Source: Virgibacillus litoralis (GTDB lineage: Bacteria; Bacillota; Bacilli; Bacillales; Amphibacillaceae). From it: a stretch of DNA of 64,000 bases. The stretch is from positions 186,001 to 250,000 of the forward strand of contig NZ_JAGGKK010000002.1 of the NCBI RefSeq assembly GCF_017873675.1, given 5' to 3'. The notes under the pieces are model-generated. The model was not told the DNA's origin. It was given only the letters and a program-made list of their open reading frames with translations, and searched no databases. This document shows positions 18,508 through 27,380 of this stretch, one piece after another (positions within the stretch are counted from its first letter, which is position 1; each line of letters begins with the position of its first letter). A program made the translations under genes and the position numbers.

Positions 18508-19539
18508 TTAAGAAATTTTCATTTCTAGTTTATTGATATTATTCCCAACATATTTGGTGAGATCTATGACTCGCTTTGAGTAACCCCATTCATTATCATA
18601 CCAAGCTAAGACCTTAATCTTGTTATCTTCCATTACCATTGTCGATAAGCCATCGATAATTGCAGAATACTCCGATGATGTGTAATCAATTGAAACAAGT
18701 GGTTCATCACTATATTTTATAATTCCTGCAAGCTCATTCTTAGCAGCTTTCCTGAATACGTTATTAACTTCTTCGATTGATACTGACTCTTCTACATCAA
18801 TAACCAAGTCGATTAATGAAACATTTGGTGTTGGTACTCGTAGTGCCATACCATGCAGCTTACCATTCATATTAGGTATTACTTCACCTAAAGCCTTAGC
18901 TGCGCCTGTTGAGGTTGGAATAATGGATTGTGTACAACCTCTAGCCCGTCTTAAATCTTTGTGCGGATTGTCTAAATTCTGTTGATCATTAGTGAACGCA
19001 TGAACAGTTGTCATTAAGCCGTTTATAATTGAAAAGTTATCATCTAATAGCTTCACTACTGGTGCAAGACAATTAGTCGTGCATGAGGCATTGGAGATCA
19101 CGTTATCCTGTTCTGGATTATATGTGGTCTCATTCACACCCATTACAATTGTTTTGTCAACTTGTTTTCCAGGTGCCGTTATGACAACCTTCTTGGCTCC
19201 TGCCTGTAAATGTAAGCCAGCATCTTCTTTTGTTTTAAATTTTCCTGTTGCTTCTACAACTACATCGATATCATATTCTTTCCACGGTAATTTCTCGGGT
19301 TCACGTGCACTTGTTAAGGAAATTTCTTTCCCATCAACTTCCAAACTTCCTTGAAGCGCTTTCACTTCTCTGTCAAAAATACCATGAACACTATCATACT
19401 TTATCAAATGTGCAAGTGTTTCTGGAGGATAACTTGCATTTACTGCGACAACCTCTATCTGATTATCTTTAATAGCTTGACGAAAGACCATACGTCCAAT
19501 TCGTCCAAATCCGTTAATTGCAATTCGGGTTTTACTCAT
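18508..19539 (-). CDS. gapB: gluconeogenic glyceraldehyde-3-phosphate dehydrogenase GapB
   Basis: The 343-residue enzyme has the Rossmann motif INGFGRIGRM, the catalytic cysteine in SNASCTTNCLAP and the conserved histidine downstream. NASYPPE after the second strand, where glycolytic GapA has NDL-type residues, marks the NADP-preferring GapB type. It would work in gluconeogenesis. Neighbouring speD and two upstream CcpN-type boxes fit this. Start ATG has AGGAGG. Confidence 0.95.
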   Translation of the reverse strand: MSKTRIAINGFGRIGRMVFRQAIKDNQIEVVAVNASYPPETLAHLIKYDSVHGIFDREVKALQGSLEVDGKEISLTSAREPEKLPWKEYDIDVVVEATGKFKTKEDAGLHLQAGAKKVVITAPGKQVDKTIVMGVNETTYNPEQDNVISNASCTTNCLAPVVKLLDDNFSIINGLMTTVHAFTNDQQNLDNPHKDLRRARGCTQSIIPTSTGAAKALGEVIPNMNGKLHGMALRVPTPNVSLIDLVIDVEESVSIEEVNNVFRKAAKNELAGIIKYSDEPLVSIDYTSSEYSAIIDGLSTMVMEDNKIKVLAWYDNEWGYSKRVIDLTKYVGNNINKLEMKIS

Positions 19540-19555
19540 TTGTAGTCCTCCTATA

Positions 19556-19599
19556 TATGTTATACTCTTTTAGTTTTTTATCATAAATAGTATAACATA
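19556..19599 (-). promoter_or_regulatory. two inverted CcpN-type operators upstream of gapB
   Basis: TATGTTATACT occurs at 19556-19566 on the + strand and again at 19599-19589 on the minus strand, each matching the published CcpN consensus TRTGHYATAYW. Their centres are 33 bp apart, about three helical turns. The minus-strand copy contains TATACT, a likely -10 box for gapB. CcpN would repress gapB under glycolytic conditions, as in B. subtilis. Confidence 0.8.
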
Positions 19600-19628
19600 A
19601 TTATATGAAAATGTGCTCAAAAGTTGAT

Positions 19629-19660
19629 AAAAGCCCAGGAAAAATTATTCCTAGGCTTCT
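19629..19660 (-). terminator. terminator of the polA-mutM-coaE operon
   Basis: AAGCCCAGGA (19631-19640) pairs with TCCTAGGCTT (19649-19658) with one mismatch. On the minus strand it ends in TTTT. The upstream arm overlaps the coaE stop codon. Confidence 0.8.
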
Positions 19661-20265
19661 TTAGCTTCATTTACATTCCATTTTTTTAGCAGGTCTTCCA
19701 GCTGCCGATATGACTCTTGCTTTGTTCCATTGTTGTCAATAACAGCATCGGCAAGGTTTGCTTTCTCTTTAACAGAAATCTGAGCATTAATCCGCTGATA
19801 TGCCTCATCCTCTGAATATTCATCACGATCCATTAGACGTTGCACTTGAACTTCCTCATCCACGTAAACAACAACTGTTTTATCGACAAAATCAGTTAAT
19901 TTGCTTTCAAACAGCAATGGAATATCAAGTACAACACATTCCGCCCCAGATTCTATATAGCCATCTCTTCTTACCAACATCTTCTCTCTGACTGCAGGAT
20001 GTACAATACCATTTAATTGTTTACGTTTTGATTCATCATTAAAGATAATATTTCCTAATTTTTTTCGATCTATCGCCTTATCTTCACGCAAAATTTCCTG
20101 TCCAAATGTCTCTACGATTTGCTCATAAGCTTTCTCTCCTGGCATTACAACTTCACGTGATAGTTTATCTGCGTCAACTACTGGAATATTAAAATCGTCG
20201 AACATTAATGATATCGTGCTTTTTCCACTTGCTATACTTCCAGTCAAACCGAGTACTAGTGCCAT
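19651..20265 (-). CDS. coaE: dephospho-CoA kinase
   Basis: The 204-residue P-loop kinase carries GLTGSIASGKST (about 6-17) and the family motif DADKLSRE (about 32). It phosphorylates the 3'-hydroxyl of dephospho-CoA, the last step of CoA synthesis. It follows mutM by 9 bp, matching the B. subtilis polA-mutM-coaE (ytaG) order. A GAGGTA site precedes the start. Confidence 0.97.
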   Translation of the reverse strand: MALVLGLTGSIASGKSTISLMFDDFNIPVVDADKLSREVVMPGEKAYEQIVETFGQEILREDKAIDRKKLGNIIFNDESKRKQLNGIVHPAVREKMLVRRDGYIESGAECVVLDIPLLFESKLTDFVDKTVVVYVDEEVQVQRLMDRDEYSEDEAYQRINAQISVKEKANLADAVIDNNGTKQESYRQLEDLLKKWNVNEAKEA

Positions 20266-20274
20266 TGCTATACC

Positions 20275-21105
20275 TCACTTAATTTTTTGGCAGGATATAC
20301 AAACGTGTGTACCACGTCCGCCGATTTTCATTTTTACAATTGGCTTACCGCAATTTTTACATGGCTGATTTTCTTGCCCATAAACAAATAGTTCTTGTTG
20401 AAACATCCCCATTTCGCCTTGTCCATTAACATAGGAACGAATTGTTGTTCCACCCTGGCCAACTGCATCTCTAAGTGTGATTATTGCTTGTTCTTGTATT
20501 ACTTTCACTTCTCTTTTCGTTAACCTGCTTGCCTTTTTCAATGGGTGAATATTTGCTCTGAACAGTGTTTCATCAACATAAATATTCCCTAAACCAGCAA
20601 CAATACTTTGGTCCAATAACACCGCTTTAATAACGCGTTCAGTTTTCTTAAGTTTTTTATAAAAATAATCAAGTGTAAATTCTTCATCAAAAGGGTCAGG
20701 TCCTAACTGATTCAATGGTTTATGATTGAATTCGTCACCTTTATTAAAAACATGCAAAGTTCCAAATTTACGCACATCATTATAGCGAAGCTCTTCCCCA
20801 TCCGTAAAGCTAAACACAACGTGTGTATGCTTTTTCATTGGTTCTTGATATGGGTGGACACTGTACTTTCCTTCCATTCTTAAATGAGAGATAAGCACAG
20901 ATTCATCCAGCTGAAATAATAAAAACTTTCCTTTACGTTTTATGTCATGAATTGTTTGCCCAGATACTATATGCTTGAATTGCTCCGTATCATCAGGCCT
21001 TTTTATAATATTTGGCCATAGCACGGAGACATCTGCAATGGTTTTATTGATAACAAATCGTTTTAATGTTTTTTTTATTGTTTCGACTTCTGGTAATTCC
21101 GGCAT
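20275..21105 (-). CDS. mutM: formamidopyrimidine-DNA glycosylase
   Basis: The 276-residue repair enzyme starts MPELPEVETI, giving the catalytic Pro after Met removal and the active-site Glu. The helix-two-turn-helix region includes QSIVAGLGNIYVDE (about 165), and the C-terminal zinc finger shows CKNCGKPI and CISCQ. It removes oxidised purines such as 8-oxoguanine and nicks the abasic site. It is 14 bp downstream of polA, within the same operon. Confidence 0.98.
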   Translation of the reverse strand: MPELPEVETIKKTLKRFVINKTIADVSVLWPNIIKRPDDTEQFKHIVSGQTIHDIKRKGKFLLFQLDESVLISHLRMEGKYSVHPYQEPMKKHTHVVFSFTDGEELRYNDVRKFGTLHVFNKGDEFNHKPLNQLGPDPFDEEFTLDYFYKKLKKTERVIKAVLLDQSIVAGLGNIYVDETLFRANIHPLKKASRLTKREVKVIQEQAIITLRDAVGQGGTTIRSYVNGQGEMGMFQQELFVYGQENQPCKNCGKPIVKMKIGGRGTHVCISCQKIK

Positions 21106-21119
21106 GTTCCTGATTCTCC

Positions 21120-23762
21120 TTATTTTGCATCAAACCAGCTATCACCATATTCATAATCCACCTTCAGCGGGACAGACAATTCTATAGTATTTTCCATTAT
21201 AGCTGGGACTATTTCTTTTAGTTTTTCAATTTCGCTCTTTGGTGCTTCTATAATTAATTCATCATGTACTTGTAATATTATACGTGCTTCCAATTTATCG
21301 TCCATTAGCTTTTGGTATAAATCAATCATTGCTTTCTTAATAATATCTGCCGCACTGCCCTGGATGGGTGTGTTCATTGCCGTCCGTTCAGCGAAAGAAC
21401 GCAGATTAAAATTTCTGCTCGTTATTTCTGGCAGATATCTTCTGCGCATCATGAATGTTGTAACATAGCCCTGATGCTTTGCTTCCTGAACAATTTCATC
21501 CATATATTTTCTTACACCTGGATAACTTTCAAAATAACGCTCAATAAACTGTTTCGCTTCCTTACGTGTGATACCCAAACTCTGAGAAAGTCCATAATCA
21601 CTTATTCCATAAACAATACCAAAGTTTACAGCCTTGGCTTGTCTGCGCATATTTGATGTCACATCATCCTTTTCCACATGAAAAACATCCATCGCAGTTT
21701 GAGTATGGATATCAATATCGTTTTTAAACGCAGCAACTAATTTTTCGTCTTTTGCAATATGTGCAAGCACACGTAACTCAATTTGCGAGTAGTCAGCTGC
21801 AAACATTATCCAGTCCTCTTTTGCAGGTATAAATGCCTGGCGAATTTTACGCCCTTCCTCCAACCGGATCGGAATGTTTTGCAGATTTGGATCAATTGAG
21901 CTCAATCTTCCTGTTTGTGTTAATGCTTGATTGAACCGGGTATGAATTTTATTACTATCACGATCCACCACTTTTAATAGTCCTTCAATATAGGTAGATT
22001 GAAGTTTACCAAGCTGTCTATATAAAAGAAGTTTTGGAATAATTTCATGTTCCGATTCCAATTGTTCCAGGACATCTGCCGCAGTAGAATAACCTGTTTT
22101 AGTCTTTTTGATTACTGGCAGTTCCAGTTTTTCAAATAGAATAGGACCTAATTGTTTGGGCGAATTTAGATTAAATTCTTCACCCGCAAGTTCATGAACC
22201 TCTTTCTCAATATTTTTCAAGCGTTCTTTAAGCGAAACTCCCATAGCCTCAAGTCTTTCTATATCAACCTGGACACCAGTATGCTCCATCTCACCTAAAA
22301 TCAATGCTAACGGCATCTCCAATTCTTTAAGTAGCTCAAATTGCTCGTTAGCTTTTAGTTGTTCTTCCATTTTATCTTTTACATTAAACAGTAAATTTGT
22401 TTTGCGGACAACATGTTCTGCCAATACATCCTGTTCCGGCACTTTCATTTTTGCACCTTTTCCGTATACTTCTTCATCAAATGAGACATCCGTTTCACCA
22501 GTTCGATGACCAATAGCAGGAATATCATGGTTATTTTCGGATGGATTGAGCAAGTATGATGTCAGCAGCATATCAAAGGAAATTCCCTTAATATGTATAC
22601 CCTCGTTCAGTAAAGCAACCAATGTTTTCTTAGCGTCGAAGACTATTTTAGATTTTGTTATATCCTCGGCCCATTCTTTAAACACTTTTGAGTTCAACGC
22701 TACACCTGTTGGTATAAAATAGGCATTTGAACCATTAACTAACCCGAATCCTTCAATTGGGGCTTGGTGATAATTCTCCTTTAGCATTTCCACTACCAAT
22801 GCCGCATTTTTCTCAGTAAAAATTTCTTCCGTTACCTCGTTAAGAATGGTGTAGTTAATTTCACTAAGCCCTTGGGAATTATCATTTTCTTCAGCAGAAT
22901 CACCAGTAAGTCTAGTTAACAGAGAAAGAAAACCCAAATCTTTAAAAATGCCACTTACATCTGATTGCTGATATCCTTCGTATGTAAGGTCATCGGTTGA
23001 AATTTTTATCGGAGAATCACAATTGATTGTAACAAGCTCTTTACTCATAAATGCTTCAGATTTATGGTCGACTAGTTTTTCTTTTAACTTCTTTCCACTT
23101 ACTTCATCCACATGTTCATAAACATTTTCAAGTGTGTGGTATTGCTTGATTAGTTTTGTTGCTGTCTTTTGACCAACACCTGGAACACCTGGAATATTAT
23201 CTGAACTATCACCCATTAATGCTTTAAGATCTATAATTTGATCTGGGTTTATTTCCATCTTTTCTTTCATAAACGATGGTGTATAAGATTCAACGTCACT
23301 TAGCCCTTTTTTCGTAAGGCTAACAGTAACTTCATCTGATACTAGCTGTAACAAATCCTTATCACCAGAAATAACCGTTACATCCCATTTATTGTTCTTA
23401 CCCTGTTTTGAAAGTGTTCCAATAATATCGTCCGCTTCATATTGATCCAACTGATAATGCGCAATCTGAAAAGCGTCCAGTACTTCTTTTAATACAGGAA
23501 ACTGTTCTGATAACTCAGGTGGAGTTTTTTGCCGGCCACCTTTGTATTCTTTATACGTCTCGTGGCGAAACGTTGTCTTTCCTGCATCAAACGCAACTAA
23601 CATATGTGTTGGCTTCTCATCCTCAAGAATTTTAAGCAACATTGTTGTAAATCCATAAACAGCATTTGTATAGACACCTTTATCATTATTTAATAATGGT
23701 AATGCAAAAAAGGCACGATATATAATGCTATTTCCATCAATTAAGACAAGTTTATTTGACAT
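21120..23762 (-). CDS. polA: DNA polymerase I
   Basis: The 880-residue protein has an N-terminal 5'-3' exonuclease domain (about 1-290, with GVPGVGQKTA), a middle 3'-5' exonuclease-like domain and the polymerase domain with DYSQIELRVLAH, RRQAKAVNFGIVYG and QVHDELIIE. As in other Bacillaceae, the middle domain appears to lack the usual DxE catalytic motif, so proofreading is probably absent. ATG 23762 is preceded by GGAGG; the longer frame adds a non-conserved 13 residues. It heads the polA-mutM-coaE operon. Confidence 0.98.
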   Translation of the reverse strand: MSNKLVLIDGNSIIYRAFFALPLLNNDKGVYTNAVYGFTTMLLKILEDEKPTHMLVAFDAGKTTFRHETYKEYKGGRQKTPPELSEQFPVLKEVLDAFQIAHYQLDQYEADDIIGTLSKQGKNNKWDVTVISGDKDLLQLVSDEVTVSLTKKGLSDVESYTPSFMKEKMEINPDQIIDLKALMGDSSDNIPGVPGVGQKTATKLIKQYHTLENVYEHVDEVSGKKLKEKLVDHKSEAFMSKELVTINCDSPIKISTDDLTYEGYQQSDVSGIFKDLGFLSLLTRLTGDSAEENDNSQGLSEINYTILNEVTEEIFTEKNAALVVEMLKENYHQAPIEGFGLVNGSNAYFIPTGVALNSKVFKEWAEDITKSKIVFDAKKTLVALLNEGIHIKGISFDMLLTSYLLNPSENNHDIPAIGHRTGETDVSFDEEVYGKGAKMKVPEQDVLAEHVVRKTNLLFNVKDKMEEQLKANEQFELLKELEMPLALILGEMEHTGVQVDIERLEAMGVSLKERLKNIEKEVHELAGEEFNLNSPKQLGPILFEKLELPVIKKTKTGYSTAADVLEQLESEHEIIPKLLLYRQLGKLQSTYIEGLLKVVDRDSNKIHTRFNQALTQTGRLSSIDPNLQNIPIRLEEGRKIRQAFIPAKEDWIMFAADYSQIELRVLAHIAKDEKLVAAFKNDIDIHTQTAMDVFHVEKDDVTSNMRRQAKAVNFGIVYGISDYGLSQSLGITRKEAKQFIERYFESYPGVRKYMDEIVQEAKHQGYVTTFMMRRRYLPEITSRNFNLRSFAERTAMNTPIQGSAADIIKKAMIDLYQKLMDDKLEARIILQVHDELIIEAPKSEIEKLKEIVPAIMENTIELSVPLKVDYEYGDSWFDAK

Positions 23763-23831
23763 AGTAATCCTCCAATCATACCGTGAAATCACTAAACACA
23801 TTTTACCATGGTACGAGCCTAAATGAAAAAG

Positions 23832-23957
23832 TTACATCCGTTTCCTCATTTCATTCACTTCATCTTCCAATTTGCGAATTCGCTTCTGCATATTATATAT
23901 AACAGGCAAGTATGCAATAACTATTATAATGATAACACCAATATTACTTATGTCCAT
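23832..23957 (-). CDS. small single-helix membrane protein (41 aa)
   Basis: This short gene begins at ATG 23957 with AAGGAG 8 bp upstream. Residues 7-21 are almost all Ile/Val (a membrane helix), followed by a charged tail with heptad-like spacing (RIRKLEDEVNEMRKRM), suggesting a membrane-tethered coiled coil. It lies upstream of polA on the same strand, 69 bp away. No function is recognised. A good ribosome site and sensible architecture argue that it is real. Confidence 0.65.
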   Translation of the reverse strand: MDISNIGVIIIIVIAYLPVIYNMQKRIRKLEDEVNEMRKRM

Positions 23958-24045
23958 TTAACATTCTCCTTCACGAGTCACTTTATGACAATAGTACAAC
24001 AAATAAAAAACCTGTTTAAGGCCCGGAATAGCTTCAATTTAATAG

Positions 24046-24265
24046 GTACAAAAGCGCAAGCGCCTGTTCAGCGCCGTATGGACTGCGCTCAGCGCTGCGG
24101 GTGGGTCGACGTTGCCGCGCAAAGCGGCGGTCTTAGTCGATCTTCCTTTTCCCTGAGATAAAGGATACACGAAGAGCGTAAGCTGCCCCACAGGACGTGG
24201 GGTAGTTCGACGTTGCCACAGGATGTGGTGGTTTTAGTCGAAATCCTTTATTTTTTATCGTAGAC
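24046..24265. repeat. GC-rich multi-palindrome intergenic repeat
   Basis: This stretch is strikingly GC-rich for the window and consists of successive short palindromes: GCGCAAGCGC, CAGCGCTG-type, CCGCGCAAAGCGG, CCCCACAGGACGTGGGG and CCACAGGATGTGG. Two modules share the frame TCGACGTTGCC...TTAGTCGA. Outer AAAGGAT (near 24160) and ATCCTTT (near 24243) are inverted. It looks like a Bacillaceae dispersed palindromic element. A related GC-rich block lies at 46.6-46.7 kb. Confidence 0.6.
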
Positions 24266-24359
24266 ACGGGGAGGGAAGTCCAGTTATCCACAGCACTTAA
24301 ATTTTATAATTTCCTATATAGTAAAAAGTTGCCCCATCTATTTTAAGGGGCAGCTGATG

Positions 24360-25724
24360 TTACTTTGGCAAATATACCCGAAAAGTTGAACCATTATTCG
24401 GTTCACTATCTACTGAAACTTTCCCCTCATGCACTTCAACAATATGCTTAACGATAGCTAGCCCTAATCCAGTTCCACCTGTATTTCTGCTACGTGCTTT
24501 GTCAACACGATAAAAGCGCTCAAATAACCTTGGAATAGCTTCCTGATCAATCCCAATACCTGTATCTGACACCTGAATCTGGACTTCATCTTCCGTATCA
24601 GTAACCGTTAACTTTACTTCGCCATCTTCAGACGTGTAGCTTATAGCATTTGTAAGCAAGTTAATTACTACTTGCTTAACCCTTTCTTTGTCAGCTTGTA
24701 ATGAGATACTTTCACCTACTTCAGCTGTTAAGGAAATACCCTTTTGTTCAGCAGATTGTCTTATAATAGGTAATACCTCATCAACTAAATCATTCATATT
24801 AAGGGTTGATCGAACTAACTTAAATTCATCTTTTTCTAGTCTTGATAAAGTTAATAAGTCTTCTATCAATCCCTGAAGTCTCGTACTTTCGTCGTTAATG
24901 ATAGTTAAGAAATTCTTTAGAGTTTCACTATCATTCATCGCACCATCCAGTAATGTTTCAGCAAAACCCTTAATTGAGGTGATCGGTGTTTTGAGTTCAT
25001 GCGATACATTTGCAACAAAATCTTTTCGCATTAATTCGAGCTTTTTCAAATGTGTTATATCATATAACACTAGAACAGCACCTTTTAACATGTTGCGTTC
25101 GTTAAATATTGGCGCACCTACAATTTCTATGTATTTTTTATCTACTTCAATTATTTGGGTAAACGATTCCTTTACATTTTTTTCATACAAAAAAGTTTGC
25201 TGTACAGTTTGATGAATTTTCTCGTTATCCAGTACTTCATAATACAGGAATCCATTATAATCATGGGGAACTCCGCCGAACATCGAGATGAATTTCCTGT
25301 TAACTAAGTGAATATACCCTTTTTCATCAAGTAATACCAGTCCACTCTGTGTATTATCGATGACAGTGGATAATTGTTTTTCCTGCATTTGCTCCTGAAT
25401 GGCAAATTCACTTAGGTTCCTTGCTAATATATTAATCTTATTACTGAGTTCTGCGACACTGCCACTTGAAGTATGATGAATACGTGCACGGTAATTCCCT
25501 TTTACGAGTTCATCAATGGTATTGGATGCCTTTTTTATTGGTTTCATATATTTGTCATAAACATGAAGCATTATTAACAATAGGATAATATATTCTACTG
25601 TTAAGATAGAGCCAAGAATAATATATTCATTTGTAAGTTGACTTAAAATAGCCCCCGAAACAAAAACAAGTATTAGAAGTCCCATAATGTATGCAAATAA
25701 AGGTCTTGAAAATATAACTTTCAT
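24360..25724 (-). CDS. phoR: phosphate-responsive sensor histidine kinase PhoR (short form)
   Basis: The 454-residue kinase has two membrane helices (about 9-30 and 35-55) joined by only a few residues, then HAMP (about 56-110), PAS (about 118-225), HisKA with FVANVSHELKTP (His242) and HATPase_c with the DTGIGID and GTGLGLAIV boxes. Context between polA and phoP identifies it. Unlike B. subtilis PhoR (about 580 residues) it lacks the large extracytoplasmic domain, so signal input is likely intramembrane or cytoplasmic. Its start overlaps the phoP stop (TAATG). Confidence 0.9.
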   Translation of the reverse strand: MKVIFSRPLFAYIMGLLILVFVSGAILSQLTNEYIILGSILTVEYIILLLIMLHVYDKYMKPIKKASNTIDELVKGNYRARIHHTSSGSVAELSNKINILARNLSEFAIQEQMQEKQLSTVIDNTQSGLVLLDEKGYIHLVNRKFISMFGGVPHDYNGFLYYEVLDNEKIHQTVQQTFLYEKNVKESFTQIIEVDKKYIEIVGAPIFNERNMLKGAVLVLYDITHLKKLELMRKDFVANVSHELKTPITSIKGFAETLLDGAMNDSETLKNFLTIINDESTRLQGLIEDLLTLSRLEKDEFKLVRSTLNMNDLVDEVLPIIRQSAEQKGISLTAEVGESISLQADKERVKQVVINLLTNAISYTSEDGEVKLTVTDTEDEVQIQVSDTGIGIDQEAIPRLFERFYRVDKARSRNTGGTGLGLAIVKHIVEVHEGKVSVDSEPNNGSTFRVYLPK

Positions 25725-26416
25725 TACTTCGGTTCCTCCAATTTGTATCCCAGACCCCGAACTGTTTTAATATAAATTGGTTTTTTTGTGTCTGGTTCAA
25801 TCTTTTCACGTAAATGACTTACATGAACATCGACAATCCGTGTATCCCCAACAAAGTCATAGTTCCACACTGCACTTAATAGCTGGTCTCTTGATAAAAC
25901 TTTATCTTTATGTGCAGCAAGATAATGCAAAAGTTCAAATTCTTTCCTGGTAAATGTTAACGTAGTACCATTCATTTCTGCCTCATAACGATCAGGATAT
26001 ATAAATAATTCTCCAATCCGTATTGAAGCAAAATCAGTCTCTGCGGATTTTTGTGATCGTCTTAAGATAGCCTTGATACGAGCTACAACTTCTTTTGGAC
26101 TAAATGGTTTTGTAAGGTAATCATCTGCACCCAATTCCAAACCTAAAACCTTATCAAATTCGTCATCCTTTGCCGTTAGCATTAGAATGGGTGTATCAAT
26201 TTTATTATTACGTAAGTGTCTGCAGACGTCTATTCCGTCCATTTCCGGAAGCATTAAGTCCAGCAGAATAAGATCATAACTAAATTCCTTTGCTTTTTGA
26301 ATAGCTTGCAGCCCATCATATGCTACATCTACTTCAAAGCCTGCTTGCTCCACATTAAATTTTAATAGCGTAACGATTGATGCTTCGTCATCGACAATAA
26401 GAATTTTTTTCCTCAT
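25724..26416 (-). CDS. phoP: phosphate response regulator PhoP
   Basis: The 230-residue OmpR-type regulator has a receiver domain (about 1-120; acidic pocket DD, phosphoacceptor D53 in LILLDLMLP, Lys in LTKPF) and a winged-helix DNA-binding domain (about 130-230). It would activate phosphate-starvation genes. ATG 26416 is used; the preceding in-frame TTG lacks support. It is translationally coupled to phoR. Confidence 0.95.
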   Translation of the reverse strand: MRKKILIVDDEASIVTLLKFNVEQAGFEVDVAYDGLQAIQKAKEFSYDLILLDLMLPEMDGIDVCRHLRNNKIDTPILMLTAKDDEFDKVLGLELGADDYLTKPFSPKEVVARIKAILRRSQKSAETDFASIRIGELFIYPDRYEAEMNGTTLTFTRKEFELLHYLAAHKDKVLSRDQLLSAVWNYDFVGDTRIVDVHVSHLREKIEPDTKKPIYIKTVRGLGYKLEEPK

Positions 26417-26625
26417 CAATAGTCCCCATTTCTATAAAACGTATGATACTTTAATCATACATTGAACTGACAACAATGTGAATAACTTAGCATGTAAAGA
26501 ATAATTTACAAAGAGCTGTATTTTCATCAAGTTCGATATTCTATTTGATTTTCTGAATAGGATCCCTATAAATATTTTTGCGTGAAATATCCTTTTCTTG
26601 TCGATAAAGTTTAGCCATTAGTTAT

Positions 26626-26730
26626 TTAGAAAAATCCTTTATACTTTGAAGTGCAAGCCTAAAATGTGTCTAGTTCCTGAGCTGCACTTATGCAGTAAGA
26701 AAGTATTTGTATATTTTAAACTGCAAAAAA
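26626..26730 (+). repeat. dispersed two-hairpin repeat, copy C
   Basis: The 3' half is near consensus (CTGCACTTATGCAGTAAGAA), while the left half is diverged. Its terminal A-run merges with the T-tract of the minus-strand terminator at 26730-26758, the same arrangement as copy A. The remaining upstream region of phoP (26417-26625) shows no further feature I can support. Confidence 0.75.
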
Positions 26731-26758
26731 ATACTACCACTTCATTAGTGATAGTATT
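26730..26758 (-). terminator. terminator of the MaoC-like gene
   Basis: AATACTACCACT (26730-26741) pairs with AGTGATAGTATT (26747-26758) with one G-T or C-A position, followed on the minus strand by eight T. Confidence 0.85.
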
Positions 26759-26765
26759 TACCTGG

Positions 26766-27242
26766 TTAAAAGAAATTTTCAAGAGAAGCACCTGTTATGG
26801 ATTCAGGCTCATATGCCGGACATACGTGAAGCTTGCCATGTAAAATTTTATCACCTTCAGTATCATAGCCTACTACAGATAATGTTATTTGATGATTTTC
26901 CTTATCAATTGCAATAATTTCTAGAGAGATTTTAATCTCCGAGTAATGAAAAACAGGTTTTGGAAATGTCATTTCATGCTGTGTTATATGACTCCCTGGC
27001 CCAGGTAGATGCATTGACACAATGGAAGATACCGCTCCAAATAACATAACTGATGGTACGATTGGCTGTTGATAAGCTGTTTGTGATGCATAATCATGTT
27101 GGATGTATAATGGATTTGCATCGTTTGTTAATCCTAAATATAATAGCAGATCTCTATCTTCTATAATTTGTGTTGCTGTGTAGGAGTCACCAATTTGTAA
27201 ATCCTTAATTTTCTTGCCAAGTTTTCTCTTTTTACCAATCAC
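26766..27242 (-). CDS. MaoC-like hotdog-fold dehydratase, probable GTG start
   Basis: The 158-residue protein is a single hotdog domain of the MaoC (R-hydratase) type: the hydratase motif region is DANPLYIQHDYA, with GPGSHITQHEMTFPKPV later. Such proteins hydrate enoyl-CoA or act in acyl-ACP metabolism; the substrate is unknown. GTG 27242 is preferred because GGGGGGTGAT sits just upstream, whereas the ATG at 27257 has no ribosome site. It lies alone between phoP and mdh. Confidence 0.82.
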   Translation of the reverse strand: MIGKKRKLGKKIKDLQIGDSYTATQIIEDRDLLLYLGLTNDANPLYIQHDYASQTAYQQPIVPSVMLFGAVSSIVSMHLPGPGSHITQHEMTFPKPVFHYSEIKISLEIIAIDKENHQITLSVVGYDTEGDKILHGKLHVCPAYEPESITGASLENFF

Positions 27243-27304
27243 GTCATCACCCCCCATAAATGTAAGCGTTTTCTATTATATCAAAAAAAGGAAGTTAACA
27301 CCAT

Positions 27305-27335
27305 ACCTATTACTTTCCTTAACTGCTAAAAAAAC
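27305..27335 (+). repeat. dispersed repeat, copy D (3' fragment)
   Basis: Only the right arm and tail remain (ACTTTCCTTAACTGCTAAAAAAAC). Again the A-tail abuts a minus-strand terminator, here that of mdh. Confidence 0.6.
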
Positions 27336-27369
27336 TTCTTTTTACCTTATACACACGTAAAAAGAAGCT
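27334..27369 (-). terminator. terminator of the citZ-icd-mdh operon
   Basis: ACTTCTTTTTAC (27334-27345) pairs with GTAAAAAGAAGC (27357-27368), ending in a T-run on the minus strand. It lies 12 bp beyond the mdh stop. Confidence 0.85.
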
Positions 27370-27380
27370 TTTATCAAGGA

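Noticed and set aside
23823-24161. 112-codon + strand frame between polA and phoR
   Set aside because: It lies antisense to the more credible 41-aa gene and runs into the GC-rich palindromic repeat; no ribosome site or protein-like pattern.
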